Below, in pieces: positions 43,642 through 53,356 of a DNA stretch of 64,000 nucleotides. The position numbers and the translations under genes are program-made. Source of the stretch: Mangrovimonas sp. YM274 (GTDB lineage Bacteria; Bacteroidota; Bacteroidia; Flavobacteriales; Flavobacteriaceae). Location: assembly GCF_030908385.1 (NCBI RefSeq), contig NZ_CP133091.1, forward strand, positions 1,384,501-1,448,500, given 5' to 3'. The notes beneath the pieces are model-generated. The model did not search any database and was not told the origin of the DNA. It saw only the letters and a list, made by a program, of their open reading frames with translations. Within the stretch, counting starts at the first letter, position 1; each line of letters starts with the position of its first letter.

Positions 43642-46494
43642 ATGCCAAAAAATAAAAACATAAATTCTGTACTTCTCATAGGATCGGGACCAATCATTAT
43701 TGGTCAAGCATGTGAATTTGATTATTCTGGATCGCAGGCGCTTAGATCTCTAAGAGAGGATGGAATAGAAACGATTTTGATTAATTCGAACCCGGCAACC
43801 ATTATGACCGATCCTGCCATGGCGGATCACGTGTACCTATTGCCGTTAACTACAAAATCAATTATTAAGATTTTGGAGGAGCACCCTCAAATTGATGCCG
43901 TATTGCCAACCATGGGAGGGCAGACTGCATTGAACTTATGTATTGAGGCCGATGAAAAAGGAATTTGGGAAGAATACAACGTGGAATTGATCGGGGTGGA
44001 TATCGATGCCATCAATATCACGGAGGATAGAGAGCAGTTTAGAGATTTAATGACTAAAATTGGAGTGCCAATGGCACCCCAAGCTACGGCAACTTCATTT
44101 TTAAAAGGAAAGGAAATAGCGCAAGAGTTTGGATTCCCATTATGTATTCGCTCGTCGTTTACATTAGGTGGAGCAGGAGCCGCTATTGTCCATGATGAAG
44201 CAGATTTTGATGAGTTGTTAAGTCGCGGACTTGAAATTTCACCTATCCATGAGGTGATGATTGACAAAGCCTTATTAGGTTGGAAAGAGTACGAGTTGGA
44301 GTTGTTGCGCGATAAAAATGACAATGTTGTTATTATCTGTACTATTGAAAATATGGATCCAATGGGAATCCATACAGGAGATTCTATCACGGTAGCTCCA
44401 GCCATGACATTATCAGATACGGCATTCCAACGCATGAGAGATATGGCTATCCATATGATGCGAAGTATTGGAGATTTTGCTGGAGGATGTAATGTACAGT
44501 TTGCTGTAAGTCCAGATGATAAAGAGGATATTATTGCAATCGAGATTAACCCTCGTGTATCTCGCTCATCGGCTTTGGCTAGTAAAGCAACTGGATATCC
44601 TATCGCTAAAGTAGCTTCTAAGTTGGCAATTGGTTATACCTTAGATGAATTGAGTAACCAGATTACAAAGTCAACTTCAGCATTATTCGAACCTACTTTG
44701 GATTATGTAGTGGTTAAGATTCCGCGTTGGAACTTTGATAAATTTGAAGGAAGCGACCGTACCTTAGGATTACAGATGAAAGCTGTAGGAGAGGTAATGG
44801 CCATTGGACGTTCATTCCAAGAAGCACTTCATAAAGCGACCCAATCATTGGAAATCAAGAGAAATGGTTTGGGAGCCGATGGAAAAGGCTATAAAAACTA
44901 CGACCAAATCATCGACAAGCTTACACATGCTAGTTGGGACCGTGTATTTGTAATTTACGATGCTATTCAGTTGGGTATCCCATTGAGTAGAATTCACGAA
45001 ATTACTAAAATTGACATGTGGTTCTTAAAGCAATATGAAGAGCTTTACCACCTAGAAAAAGAAATCTCTAATTACAGTATTGATACCATTGAAAGAGACT
45101 TGCTTCTTGAGGCTAAGCAAAAAGGATATGGAGACCGCCAAATAGCACACATGTTGAACTGTTTGGAGAGTCAGGTACACAGCCGTAGAGAAGAACTTAA
45201 TATCAAACGAGTGTACAAGTTGGTTGATACTTGTGCTGCAGAGTTTAAAGCGCAAACACCTTATTACTACTCAACTTTTGAGAATAGTGTAGAAACTGCC
45301 GATGGAAACGTTTATTCAGAAAATGAAAGTGTAGTTTCGGATAAGAAGAAAATTATCGTATTAGGATCTGGACCAAACAGAATTGGACAAGGGATTGAGT
45401 TTGATTACTGTTGTGTGCATGGTGTTTTGGCAAGTGCCGAGTGTGGTTACGAAACCATCATGATCAACTGCAACCCTGAAACGGTTTCAACAGATTTCGA
45501 TATTGCAGACAAATTATATTTTGAGCCAGTATTCTGGGAGCATATTTACGACATCATTAAGCATGAAAAACCAGAAGGTGTAATTGTTCAGCTAGGCGGT
45601 CAAACGGCCTTGAAATTGGCAGAGAAATTAGACCGTTACGGTATCAAAATTATAGGAACAAGCTTCCAGTCTTTAGATTTAGCTGAAGATAGAGGTAGTT
45701 TCTCAACCTTATTGAAAGAAAACAACATTCCTTATCCACAATTTGACGTGGCTACCACAGCAGATGAGGCCTTGGCAATTTCTGATGTATTGGATTTTCC
45801 AATCTTGGTGAGACCGTCTTATGTATTGGGTGGACAGGGAATGAAGATTGTTATCAACAGAAATGAGTTGGAAGAGCATGTAGTGGATTTATTACGCACC
45901 ATGCCAGATAACAAGCTGTTGTTGGATCACTATCTAGATGGAGCAATCGAAGCTGAAGCAGATGCCATTTGCGACGGTGAAAATGTATACATCATTGGTA
46001 TCATGGAGCATATTGAACCCTGTGGAATCCACTCTGGGGATAGTAACGCTACCTTGCCACCATTCAACCTTGGTGAGTTTGTAATGCAGCAAATCAAGGA
46101 TCATACTAAAAAGATTGCTTTGGCATTGAACACGGTTGGATTGATCAACATTCAGTTTGCTATTAAAGATGATACAGTATACATCATTGAGGCTAACCCA
46201 AGAGCTTCTCGTACGGTGCCATTTATTGCCAAGGCTTATGGCGAGCCTTATGTGAATTTTGCTACCAAAGTGATGCTTGGAGAGAAAAAGGTAACAGATT
46301 TTGATTTCAATCCTCAATTGGAAGGATATGCGATCAAGCAGCCGGTATTCTCTTTCAACAAGTTCCCGAAAGTGAATAAAAAATTAGGGCCAGAGATGAA
46401 GAGTACAGGAGAAAGCATCTTGTTTATAGATAGTTTAAAGGATGATGAATTCTACAATCTATATTCAAGAAGAAAGATGTACTTAAGTAAATAA
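43642..46494 (+). CDS. carB: Carbamoyl-phosphate synthase large subunit
   Basis: The 950-residue protein contains both ATP-grasp halves. The first starts LLIGSGPIIIGQACEFDYSG and holds IEINPRVSRSSALASKATGYPIAK. The second starts LGSGPNRIGQGIEFDYCC and holds IEANPRASRTVPFIAKAYGEP. It makes carbamoyl phosphate from bicarbonate, ammonia from CarA and two ATP, for pyrimidines and arginine. The enterobacterial protein has about 1,073 residues. Here the protein stops soon after the second carbamate-phosphorylating domain (ends SRRKMYLSK), so the C-terminal MGS-like allosteric domain is absent. carA is not in the window. Confidence 0.96.
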   Translation: MPKNKNINSVLLIGSGPIIIGQACEFDYSGSQALRSLREDGIETILINSNPATIMTDPAMADHVYLLPLTTKSIIKILEEHPQIDAVLPTMGGQTALNLCIEADEKGIWEEYNVELIGVDIDAINITEDREQFRDLMTKIGVPMAPQATATSFLKGKEIAQEFGFPLCIRSSFTLGGAGAAIVHDEADFDELLSRGLEISPIHEVMIDKALLGWKEYELELLRDKNDNVVIICTIENMDPMGIHTGDSITVAPAMTLSDTAFQRMRDMAIHMMRSIGDFAGGCNVQFAVSPDDKEDIIAIEINPRVSRSSALASKATGYPIAKVASKLAIGYTLDELSNQITKSTSALFEPTLDYVVVKIPRWNFDKFEGSDRTLGLQMKAVGEVMAIGRSFQEALHKATQSLEIKRNGLGADGKGYKNYDQIIDKLTHASWDRVFVIYDAIQLGIPLSRIHEITKIDMWFLKQYEELYHLEKEISNYSIDTIERDLLLEAKQKGYGDRQIAHMLNCLESQVHSRREELNIKRVYKLVDTCAAEFKAQTPYYYSTFENSVETADGNVYSENESVVSDKKKIIVLGSGPNRIGQGIEFDYCCVHGVLASAECGYETIMINCNPETVSTDFDIADKLYFEPVFWEHIYDIIKHEKPEGVIVQLGGQTALKLAEKLDRYGIKIIGTSFQSLDLAEDRGSFSTLLKENNIPYPQFDVATTADEALAISDVLDFPILVRPSYVLGGQGMKIVINRNELEEHVVDLLRTMPDNKLLLDHYLDGAIEAEADAICDGENVYIIGIMEHIEPCGIHSGDSNATLPPFNLGEFVMQQIKDHTKKIALALNTVGLINIQFAIKDDTVYIIEANPRASRTVPFIAKAYGEPYVNFATKVMLGEKKVTDFDFNPQLEGYAIKQPVFSFNKFPKVNKKLGPEMKSTGESILFIDSLKDDEFYNLYSRRKMYLSK

Positions 46495-46569
46495 TTCATC
46501 ATTTTTCGATGAAAGGTAAGTGAGGGTATTTAAAAAATTAGTAATTTAGTGTTAACATAGGATGAGATT

Positions 46570-46959
46570 ATGAGGATAAAATTACTAGGTTTTAAAATAT
46601 TATGTCTCACACTACTAACGTTTTATTGTGTTGAAGCACATAATGGAAGCAATTTTGAAATGACTGTGTCTAATGAGTTAATGTCTGAAAGTACAGTTTT
46701 ATTAAACACGCTTCAGGATGACAATTTGGAGTTTACAATTTCCCCAAATCCAGCATCCACAAAATTGAATATTCGCTTGCCAAAGGGCTTGCAAAATGCC
46801 CAAGTGAGTATTTTTGATGTGCTAGGAAAAAAGGTGTACAGCCAAGAATTGAATTCCTTAACAGCTTCAATAGATGTATCAAAATGGAATAGTGGTGTGT
46901 ATCTTGTTAAGGTGTCAACAGACACTTTTAAACAGACCAGAAGGTTTGTTAAACAATAA
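46570..46959 (+). CDS. Minimal T9SS type A sorting-domain protein
   Basis: The 129-residue protein has a signal peptide (about 1-23) and only some 30 residues before a full type A sorting domain. The domain starts at FTISPNPASTKLNIRLP, continues VSIFDVLGKKVYSQEL and SGVYLVKVST, and ends RRFVKQ. There is essentially no cargo domain, so the mature exported part would be a short peptide. It follows carB at 75 bp. A terminator shared with rmuC follows. The role is unknown; it could be a decayed cargo gene or a real tiny T9SS client. Confidence 0.8.
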   Translation: MRIKLLGFKILCLTLLTFYCVEAHNGSNFEMTVSNELMSESTVLLNTLQDDNLEFTISPNPASTKLNIRLPKGLQNAQVSIFDVLGKKVYSQELNSLTASIDVSKWNSGVYLVKVSTDTFKQTRRFVKQ

Positions 46960-46983
46960 AAGATAATCACTTTATATAAATAT

Positions 46984-47011
46984 AAAAGCCACCTGAAAAG
47001 GTGGCTTTTTT
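46984..47011. terminator. Bidirectional intrinsic terminator
   Basis: The stem AAAAGCCACCT with AGGTGGCTTTT closes a GAAA tetraloop, with a T-run on both strands. It lies between the small T9SS gene and rmuC. Confidence 0.92.
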
Positions 47012-47032
47012 GTTTTGAATCTTCTACATAAT

Positions 47033-48421
47033 TTATTCATTTTCAGAATCGGCACGTTTAATAATTGCTTCGGGAAGTGCTTTTTTGGCTTTTGCTCCCA
47101 ATTTTTTCAATTTTTCAACACTTGTAATTAAATTACCACGTCCATCAACTAATTTGTTCATCGCGGCTGAGTAGTCTTTTTTGGCGTCGTCCAATTTTTT
47201 TCCAACACCAGTTAAATCCTTTACCAAACCTTCAAATTTGTCATATAGCGCACCTGCCTGTCTGGCAATTTCAATAGCGTTTTGCTGTTGTTTTTCATTG
47301 TTCCACATCGTGTCTATCGTTCTCAACGTGGCCAATAAAGTAGAAGGTGTTACAATAACGATGTTCTTTTCAAAGGCTTTATTGTAAAGTGTATTGTCAT
47401 CATTTATGGCAACGGCAAAGGCAGGTTCAATAGGAATAAATAACAGCACGAAATCAGGAGATTCCATGTCGTATAAATCGTGATAGTTTTTCTCTGAAAG
47501 CTGATCTACGTGGCGTCTGATAGAATTTACGTGGGCTTTTAAAAATTGTGGGCGGTGTTCCTCATCTGCATTTACAAAACGCTCATAATCTGTTAAAGAT
47601 ACCTTACTGTCAATAATCATGCGTTTGTTGTCCGGTAGATGCAATACCACATCTGGTAACACCCTTTTGCCGTCTTCCATTGTGAAATTTTGCTGGACAA
47701 AATATTCCCGATCCTTTTCCAAACCTGATTTTTCAAGGACGCGTTCCAAAACCAATTCTCCCCAGTTTCCTTGCATTTTACTGTCGCCTTTTAAGGCCTT
47801 TGTAAGGTTGGTAGCTTCTTTGGTCATTTGTTGGTTAAGGTCCTTTAAGCCCAACAACTGTTCTTTTAAGGCAGAATGCATACTTATGCTTTCTTTTTGG
47901 CTGTCCTCCACCTTTTTCTCGAACACTTGAATTTTTTCTTGGAGTGGATTCAAGATATTCTTGATGTTTTCCTTATTCTGAATGGTGAACTTTTCCGATT
48001 TTTCATCAAGGATTTTAGTAGCCAATAACTCAAAATCTTTTCGGAGTTGTTGTTGGCGTTCTTCAAGTTCTTCTTCACGTTTTTGGTTGAGCTGTTGAAG
48101 GTTTTCGTACTCTGAGTTCCGTCTTGCCAATTCCGTATTCAAAAACTCTTTTTCACGACGAATGTCCTCACGTTCGGCTTCAATTTTTGAAACCATCCCC
48201 TTAAGTTCATTGAGTTGCATACCATATTGCTCAGATTGCTTTTGGAGTTCAGTGTCTGAAGAAAGTTTGAAATCCTGTAATTGTTGTGCAAGGTTGGCAT
48301 TGCGTTCCTCCAAGGTGCTTTTTTCCCCTTTGCTTTTCAGTTTGGTGAAGGTCATACCAATATAAGTGCCAACTCCAGCCGATCCAGTCATGGCTAGAAT
48401 AAGTATTAGATTGTCGCTCAT
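47033..48421 (-). CDS. rmuC: DNA recombination protein RmuC
   Basis: The 462-residue protein has an N-terminal membrane segment (about 3-22), a long coiled coil (about 28-190, rich in Glu, Lys and Gln) and the RmuC domain. The domain carries MQGNWGELVLERVLEKSGLEK, RVLPDVVLHLPDNKRMIIDSKVSL and FVLLFIPIEPAF. These motifs belong to the PD-(D/E)xK-like RmuC family. The family limits DNA inversions at short inverted repeats in E. coli; the biochemical role is poorly known. It is likely monocistronic. Confidence 0.92.
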   Translation of the reverse strand: MSDNLILILAMTGSAGVGTYIGMTFTKLKSKGEKSTLEERNANLAQQLQDFKLSSDTELQKQSEQYGMQLNELKGMVSKIEAEREDIRREKEFLNTELARRNSEYENLQQLNQKREEELEERQQQLRKDFELLATKILDEKSEKFTIQNKENIKNILNPLQEKIQVFEKKVEDSQKESISMHSALKEQLLGLKDLNQQMTKEATNLTKALKGDSKMQGNWGELVLERVLEKSGLEKDREYFVQQNFTMEDGKRVLPDVVLHLPDNKRMIIDSKVSLTDYERFVNADEEHRPQFLKAHVNSIRRHVDQLSEKNYHDLYDMESPDFVLLFIPIEPAFAVAINDDNTLYNKAFEKNIVIVTPSTLLATLRTIDTMWNNEKQQQNAIEIARQAGALYDKFEGLVKDLTGVGKKLDDAKKDYSAAMNKLVDGRGNLITSVEKLKKLGAKAKKALPEAIIKRADSENE

Positions 48422-48500
48422 TTAAAATTGAAGTTTGTCCAAAGATAAATGTTTAGTTGGAAGAATATATCTTGAGAAAGAAGAAATCATCATGCTCCAC

Positions 48501-50228
48501 CTAAAGTACTGAACTGGTAATTCTGATATCCGCCTCACTCCAAGCTTGATTGAATTCATTTAAAATGGCTTGGGCCTCTTCAATTTTATCTTGTGCTAGC
48601 AGACTTTTATGAAGCCCGATCAAGGACCAACCATTTTGACGTAAATTTTCAAGGTCTTGTTTGTAGACTTTTTCGGCTTCTTCATATTGTTCGGCCTTTA
48701 ATAAAACGGCTCCTAGGTTTTGGCGTGGCGGGATATGCCATTCGGAAGGTTCATTGTAGACTAAATTATCTTCTATTTCTACAGCTTTTTCTAGATGACT
48801 GATAGCTGAGTCTAAGTTGCCTTTTTCTGCTTCCAATTCGCCTGCTACAACCTCGTAAGCGAGTTTTGCTATGGTGGTTCCAGAATCAAACCCCGTAGCT
48901 AGATTGGTTTCCATGTCTGGATCCTTGATCAGGACGGAAATGGCCTCCAATTCCTCTTCAGCTTCAATAATATTGTGTTTTCTTATGAAAGCAATCCCTC
49001 TTGTATAGTGCCAAATTAGAGAAAGGTGTTTTATTTCAGAGTTTGGTTTTGGAGTGGTTAAAATATCATTCCATTTTCCAAACCTTGTGTAGGCTAGCAG
49101 GGGTGTTGACGCGAAATTTTGAAGGAAATGAAGGTCTTTCATTTCCCCAACAGGAACTTTTTCGGCTGTTTTTTTTGCGGCATCAATGGCGATTTCACTT
49201 GCTCCTAACAAACTGGAAGCGGACCATAGAAAGTGAATGTTATGTGGATAATACCCTAAAGGGTACATACCTTGGGCATAACATTGAGAAATATAATCCT
49301 CGTCCGCTATAATTGCTTTTTGATTGGCTATTACAGCATCCTTATATCGGCCAACTCTAATGTAAATATGTGAGGGCATATGGACAAGGTGTCCCGCCGA
49401 GGGCATTAGTGTACCTAATTTTTCGGCGCTGGGAACCGCTAGATCCGGTTTTGGTAATTCTACCATATGAATATAATAATGGTGCGCTCCAGGATTATTG
49501 GGGTCTAGCTCTATGGCTTTTTCTAATGCGGCTTTGGCCTCAGGGATGTTGGCCGAAGGTTTACCAGATTTATCCCAGTAGTTCCATGGAACCGTATTCA
49601 TAACTGAAGCTGCGTAAAGAGTTTGTATATCAGAATCGGAGGTGTAGGTGTTGGCTACCTTGGACATGGCTTCCATGTAAGCAAGATTAAGATCTTGGAT
49701 ATCCGTTGTGAGATTTGTTGAATAGCGATGGTTTAGGGCATTGATCAAGTCTTGTTCTTTTTGCGTGCTGTTAACAGATAATTCTAAGGCTTTGGCAATG
49801 GCTTCATTGGCTTTGGTTTTTCTGTCATCATCAGGAGCTGGATCGTTAATATTAGGGCCTAAAACGTAAGCTTGTCCCCAATAGGCCATGGCCAAATCAG
49901 GATCAAGGCGAGAGGCCTCCATAAAAGATCTGTGTGCTTCAGCATGATTAAAACCATAGGTAAGACGTAGCCCTTGATTGAAAAATTTTTGGGCCATATC
50001 ATTTTGGGTGCTTACGGTGTAGGTATGATTTCCTAGGTTTTCGAAAAGTGGGGATATTTGACTGCTAAAATCTATGTCTTCCAACATAAAATTAGCAGGC
50101 GTACAACTAATGGCATTAAGGCCAACTTGGTCAGGGTACTTGTATGCTTCTTCTGTATTGTTGAAATGAATAAACGTTACAATGATGGTAAGTGAGGACA
50201 ATACCAGCAAAATTAATTTAGTTTTCAT
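48501..50228 (-). CDS. Exported TPR protein with clustered histidines
   Basis: The 575-residue protein has an N-terminal signal or anchor (about 4-22), then tetratricopeptide-like helical repeats (about 75-150, 180-300 and 430-560). Conserved-looking His clusters lie in FNHAEAHRSF (His95, His99), NPGAHHYYIH (His249, His250, His254), SAGHLVHMPSH (His280, His283, His287) and PHNIHF (His329, His332). These are unusual for plain TPRs and suggest a metal or cofactor site. I know of no tested function for this family. It stands alone, with 79 bp to rmuC and 131 bp to btuD. Confidence 0.7.
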   Translation of the reverse strand: MKTKLILLVLSSLTIIVTFIHFNNTEEAYKYPDQVGLNAISCTPANFMLEDIDFSSQISPLFENLGNHTYTVSTQNDMAQKFFNQGLRLTYGFNHAEAHRSFMEASRLDPDLAMAYWGQAYVLGPNINDPAPDDDRKTKANEAIAKALELSVNSTQKEQDLINALNHRYSTNLTTDIQDLNLAYMEAMSKVANTYTSDSDIQTLYAASVMNTVPWNYWDKSGKPSANIPEAKAALEKAIELDPNNPGAHHYYIHMVELPKPDLAVPSAEKLGTLMPSAGHLVHMPSHIYIRVGRYKDAVIANQKAIIADEDYISQCYAQGMYPLGYYPHNIHFLWSASSLLGASEIAIDAAKKTAEKVPVGEMKDLHFLQNFASTPLLAYTRFGKWNDILTTPKPNSEIKHLSLIWHYTRGIAFIRKHNIIEAEEELEAISVLIKDPDMETNLATGFDSGTTIAKLAYEVVAGELEAEKGNLDSAISHLEKAVEIEDNLVYNEPSEWHIPPRQNLGAVLLKAEQYEEAEKVYKQDLENLRQNGWSLIGLHKSLLAQDKIEEAQAILNEFNQAWSEADIRITSSVL

Positions 50229-50359
50229 GACTATTGAGGATAAAAATTAGATGCAAAGAACTTATCCAAACAAATAGGTGAAAATTTTTAAGGTAGATTT
50301 AAAACGTTGGTTTATAGTTTACTAAATGTAGTGAAATTATGACGATAATGAAAGGTTTT

Positions 50360-51154
50360 TTATTTCTTCACTTTAAAACTGCCCGTGTCAAAATCAAAAA
50401 CAATTAAATCTTTAGGAAAGAGTTCGTTAAAGATACCTTTAGAAATTAGGTTTTTTGGAGTGTCCAAAGTAACCTCAGAATTGGTCATGACAATCATGGA
50501 GTCACACAGCTGAATAGCTAAGTCTATTTCATGAGAAGAAAACAGAATGGTCTTTTTGGTTTCTTTTACCAATCTTTGCAATAGCTTCAGAATATAGGCT
50601 TTGTGGTACATGTCCAAATGTGTGGTGGGCTCATCCAGAATGATTAAATCGGTGTCTTGGGCAAGGGCCCTGGCAATCATGGCTTTTTGGAATTGTCCAT
50701 CACTGAGTTCAAAACACTTTTTGTCTTTTAGGTCCGCTATATTAATTTGAGAGAGACTTTTATTGACTATAGAAATATCGGTTTCATTTAAGTTGCCAAT
50801 CCAATCGGTATAGGGGTGTCGCCCTAGGGCTACCAATTCAAAAACAGAAAGATTTTTGGAAGCAATTTTTTCAGTAAGCACTAAACTTAAGGTTTTTGCT
50901 AAATCTACAGGGCTGTAATGAGACAGATTTTTTCCGTTGAGCAGAATTTGCCCAGTTAAGGGCTTTTGAACTTTGGTGAGGGTTCTTAATAGGGTTGATT
51001 TCCCGATACCATTGGCACCAACCAAGCCAATAAGCTGGCCTTGCTTCAATTCCAAATTGACTCCAGACCTTACTACATGCTGAGACTTTTTGGAACTGTA
51101 CCCAATAGAAAGATTTTCTGTAGAAAGAATGGTATGTTGCGTATCTAAAGCCAC
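50360..51154 (-). CDS. btuD: Cobalamin ABC transporter ATPase (BtuD-like)
   Basis: The 264-residue ATPase has Walker A GANGIGKST (46-54), signature LSDGQFQKAMIARAL, Walker B LIILDEPTTHLD and the H-loop in FSSHEIDLAI. It belongs to the FecE/BtuD group that drives uptake of haem, siderophores or vitamin B12. The start is GTG at 51154, directly after an in-frame TAA. It follows btuC at 13 bp. The neighbouring riboswitch and btuB make cobalamin the likely substrate; sequence alone would allow iron chelates. Confidence 0.85.
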   Translation of the reverse strand: MALDTQHTILSTENLSIGYSSKKSQHVVRSGVNLELKQGQLIGLVGANGIGKSTLLRTLTKVQKPLTGQILLNGKNLSHYSPVDLAKTLSLVLTEKIASKNLSVFELVALGRHPYTDWIGNLNETDISIVNKSLSQINIADLKDKKCFELSDGQFQKAMIARALAQDTDLIILDEPTTHLDMYHKAYILKLLQRLVKETKKTILFSSHEIDLAIQLCDSMIVMTNSEVTLDTPKNLISKGIFNELFPKDLIVFDFDTGSFKVKK

Positions 51155-51167
51155 TTATTGTGTATTG

Positions 51168-52199
51168 TTAAAACATCATTTTTCGTTTTCTCACCAACAG
51201 CCAAATGACTACAGGAGCTCCAATTAAAGAGGTGATAGCATTAATTGGAAGCGTAAAATCACTATGGGGCAATTGAGCAATGCTATCGCAGATAAGCATG
51301 ACGATAGCTCCCAGCAAAAATACGGCAGGCAATAATATTTTATGGTTCGAAGTGTTGAAAACCTGACGAACCATATGTGGAATGGCTAGTCCGATAAATG
51401 CTATAGGGCCTGCAAAGGCTGTAATGGTCCCTGCCAAAAGACTTGTAGCAAAAATGATGACCAGTCTACTTTGTTTAATATTTAGTCCTAAACTTTTGGC
51501 GTAGTTTTCGCCTAATAGTAAAGTGTTTAAGGCTTTAATTGAAGTAACGCTTAATAGTAACCCCAAAGCGTAAATACAGAAGAACACCAATAGTTCATGC
51601 CACGAAAGATTTCCTAAACTACCGAAGCCCCAAAAGATATACTGTTGTAATTTTTCTGCAGAACTAAAATAGGACAGTACACTTACAACTGCCGAGGTAA
51701 TGCTCCCAAACATCAATCCTATTATTAATATAGCCATAGTATCCCGGACTTTTATGGACATAGCCAATACAGCTAAAAGCACCAGTAAACTACCTAAACT
51801 TGCCGCTATAACAATACTCCATTTAGACATTAAAAACGTGGAGAGGAAGCCTCCAAAAGTCCCTGCGCCTAATATAACAAGGGCGACTCCCAAACTCGCC
51901 CCAGAGCTAATACCTAATACAAAGGGGCCTGCCAAAGGATTTCTAAATAGAGTTTGCATCAATAAGCCGGAAATACCTAAACCAGATCCCACCAGAATAG
52001 CAGTAATGGCTTTGGGTAGCCTAAAGTTGAGGATGATGTATTGCCAAGATTGATTTTCGATTGTCCCAAAAAGGCTATTGAAAATCTCCTTTAGCGGAAT
52101 AGAAACCGACCCTAAAGAAATGTTTACAAGAAAAGAAATAGCTAGTAACAATACCAACAGCGTAAATGAAATGTTATATGTTTTGAGCGTGTTATTCAA
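51168..52199 (-). CDS. btuC: Cobalamin ABC transporter permease (BtuC-like)
   Basis: The 343-residue FecCD-family permease has about ten transmembrane helices. Landmarks are LRLPKAITAILVGSGLGISG-like (here NFRLPKAITAILVGSGLG), QTLFRNPLAGPFVLGISSGA, and the coupling-helix region AFAGPIAFIGLAIPHMVR near the C-terminus. It forms the inner-membrane channel with BtuD. The apparent start is TTG at 52199, inside the last codons of btuF with an 8-bp overlap, so translation is probably coupled. No ATG is available before the first helix. Confidence 0.87.
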   Translation of the reverse strand: MNNTLKTYNISFTLLVLLLAISFLVNISLGSVSIPLKEIFNSLFGTIENQSWQYIILNFRLPKAITAILVGSGLGISGLLMQTLFRNPLAGPFVLGISSGASLGVALVILGAGTFGGFLSTFLMSKWSIVIAASLGSLLVLLAVLAMSIKVRDTMAILIIGLMFGSITSAVVSVLSYFSSAEKLQQYIFWGFGSLGNLSWHELLVFFCIYALGLLLSVTSIKALNTLLLGENYAKSLGLNIKQSRLVIIFATSLLAGTITAFAGPIAFIGLAIPHMVRQVFNTSNHKILLPAVFLLGAIVMLICDSIAQLPHSDFTLPINAITSLIGAPVVIWLLVRKRKMMF

Positions 52200-53352
52200 G
52201 AGGTTTGAAAAAATGTGGTTGATAGTCTTCTAGCAAATCTGGGTGACATATTTTTACAAGGTCTTTCAAAACAAGGTCGGGTCTTGCCGTACCCAATTCG
52301 TAATAGGTGACACCACCGGTTGGACCAGTTGTATTTACGAAAGAGTATACTTTTTTATTGATGAAGGCATCAAATTCCGTGTAATGGGGATTGGCCTCCT
52401 GTAAAGCTTCAAAGGAATTGTAGTAGGAAGGGCTCAACCAAATATCGGCCGATTTTCCTTTTGCAAATACAGATTCAAAACTTAAGGAAAGACTACCGCT
52501 ACTTTGGGTGTCCTTCCATAAATAATTAACATTGGCGTCATTCAGTAACTGCGCTTCCGGACTTGTTCCGCTTGGCAAATACCAAACATCCTTGTACATG
52601 GCACCACTTAAAACACTTGGTTGCTGTTTAACGTTGGCAGCAAGTTCTTTCGCCTTGAGGTAGTCTGATTCTATTTGGTTGAATATGGAATCAGCAGCTT
52701 TCTGTTTATTGTAGAGCACTCCAAAAAACTTAATCCATTCAGCTTTAGCTAAGGGAGAACTTTCAACCCAGTCACCATTGTAAATAACAGGAATACCAGC
52801 TTTTTTGATAGTTTCAAAGGTTTTGTTGTTTCCGTCAATGCCAAAGCCAATCACCACATCTGGCTGTAGCTCCAATAAGATTTCGGTGTTTAGGTTTTCG
52901 TTTTTTCCCAGTTCCCTAATGCTGCCTTCATCAATAAGTTTTCGAGTTTTAGGGGAAGAAATGTATTCCGTACCAGGAAATCCAATTAGCGAAGTTTCTT
53001 CTTCCAGTAACTCCAAAGCGGGAATATGAGTAGTAGAGGTCACTACCATACGCTCAATAGGTAAAGGGATGATAGCATCAAATAAATTAGCATCAAACGT
53101 GATGCTGGGCAATACATTTCTGTGGACTAAAGCATATCTGTATTGTTTACTGGCGTTGGGCCATGGATCTGTAATGGTGAGTACCTTGAAGTTTTCGTTG
53201 TGTACAATTGAAAACCCTTTGGCATATTTGAATTGCGAGCGGCTTCCATCCATTTTTTGGTTGGGAATGGTTTGTTTGTCGTGTTTACAGCCAAACAGGC
53301 CCAAACAAAATAGTATTAGAAACAGAGGTCTCACAGGTATCAATTTTTTCAC
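52192..53352 (-). CDS. btuF: Cobalamin-binding lipoprotein (BtuF-like)
   Basis: The 386-residue protein has a lipoprotein signal ending LFCLGLFGC (Cys22) and a periplasmic-binding type III fold (about 95-370), with LELLEEETSLIGFPGTEYIS, ELQPDVVIGFG and IWLSPSYYNS. It should deliver B12, or possibly a haem or siderophore, to BtuCD. The start is GTG at 53352; a second GTG at 53334 (VRPLFL) also gives a valid signal. A -7 element at 53357-53364 is so close that the transcript may be nearly leaderless, or may start at the second GTG. It is first in the btuF-btuC-btuD operon. Confidence 0.84.
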   Translation of the reverse strand: MKKLIPVRPLFLILFCLGLFGCKHDKQTIPNQKMDGSRSQFKYAKGFSIVHNENFKVLTITDPWPNASKQYRYALVHRNVLPSITFDANLFDAIIPLPIERMVVTSTTHIPALELLEEETSLIGFPGTEYISSPKTRKLIDEGSIRELGKNENLNTEILLELQPDVVIGFGIDGNNKTFETIKKAGIPVIYNGDWVESSPLAKAEWIKFFGVLYNKQKAADSIFNQIESDYLKAKELAANVKQQPSVLSGAMYKDVWYLPSGTSPEAQLLNDANVNYLWKDTQSSGSLSLSFESVFAKGKSADIWLSPSYYNSFEALQEANPHYTEFDAFINKKVYSFVNTTGPTGGVTYYELGTARPDLVLKDLVKICHPDLLEDYQPHFFKPLE

Positions 53353-53356
53353 ATGT

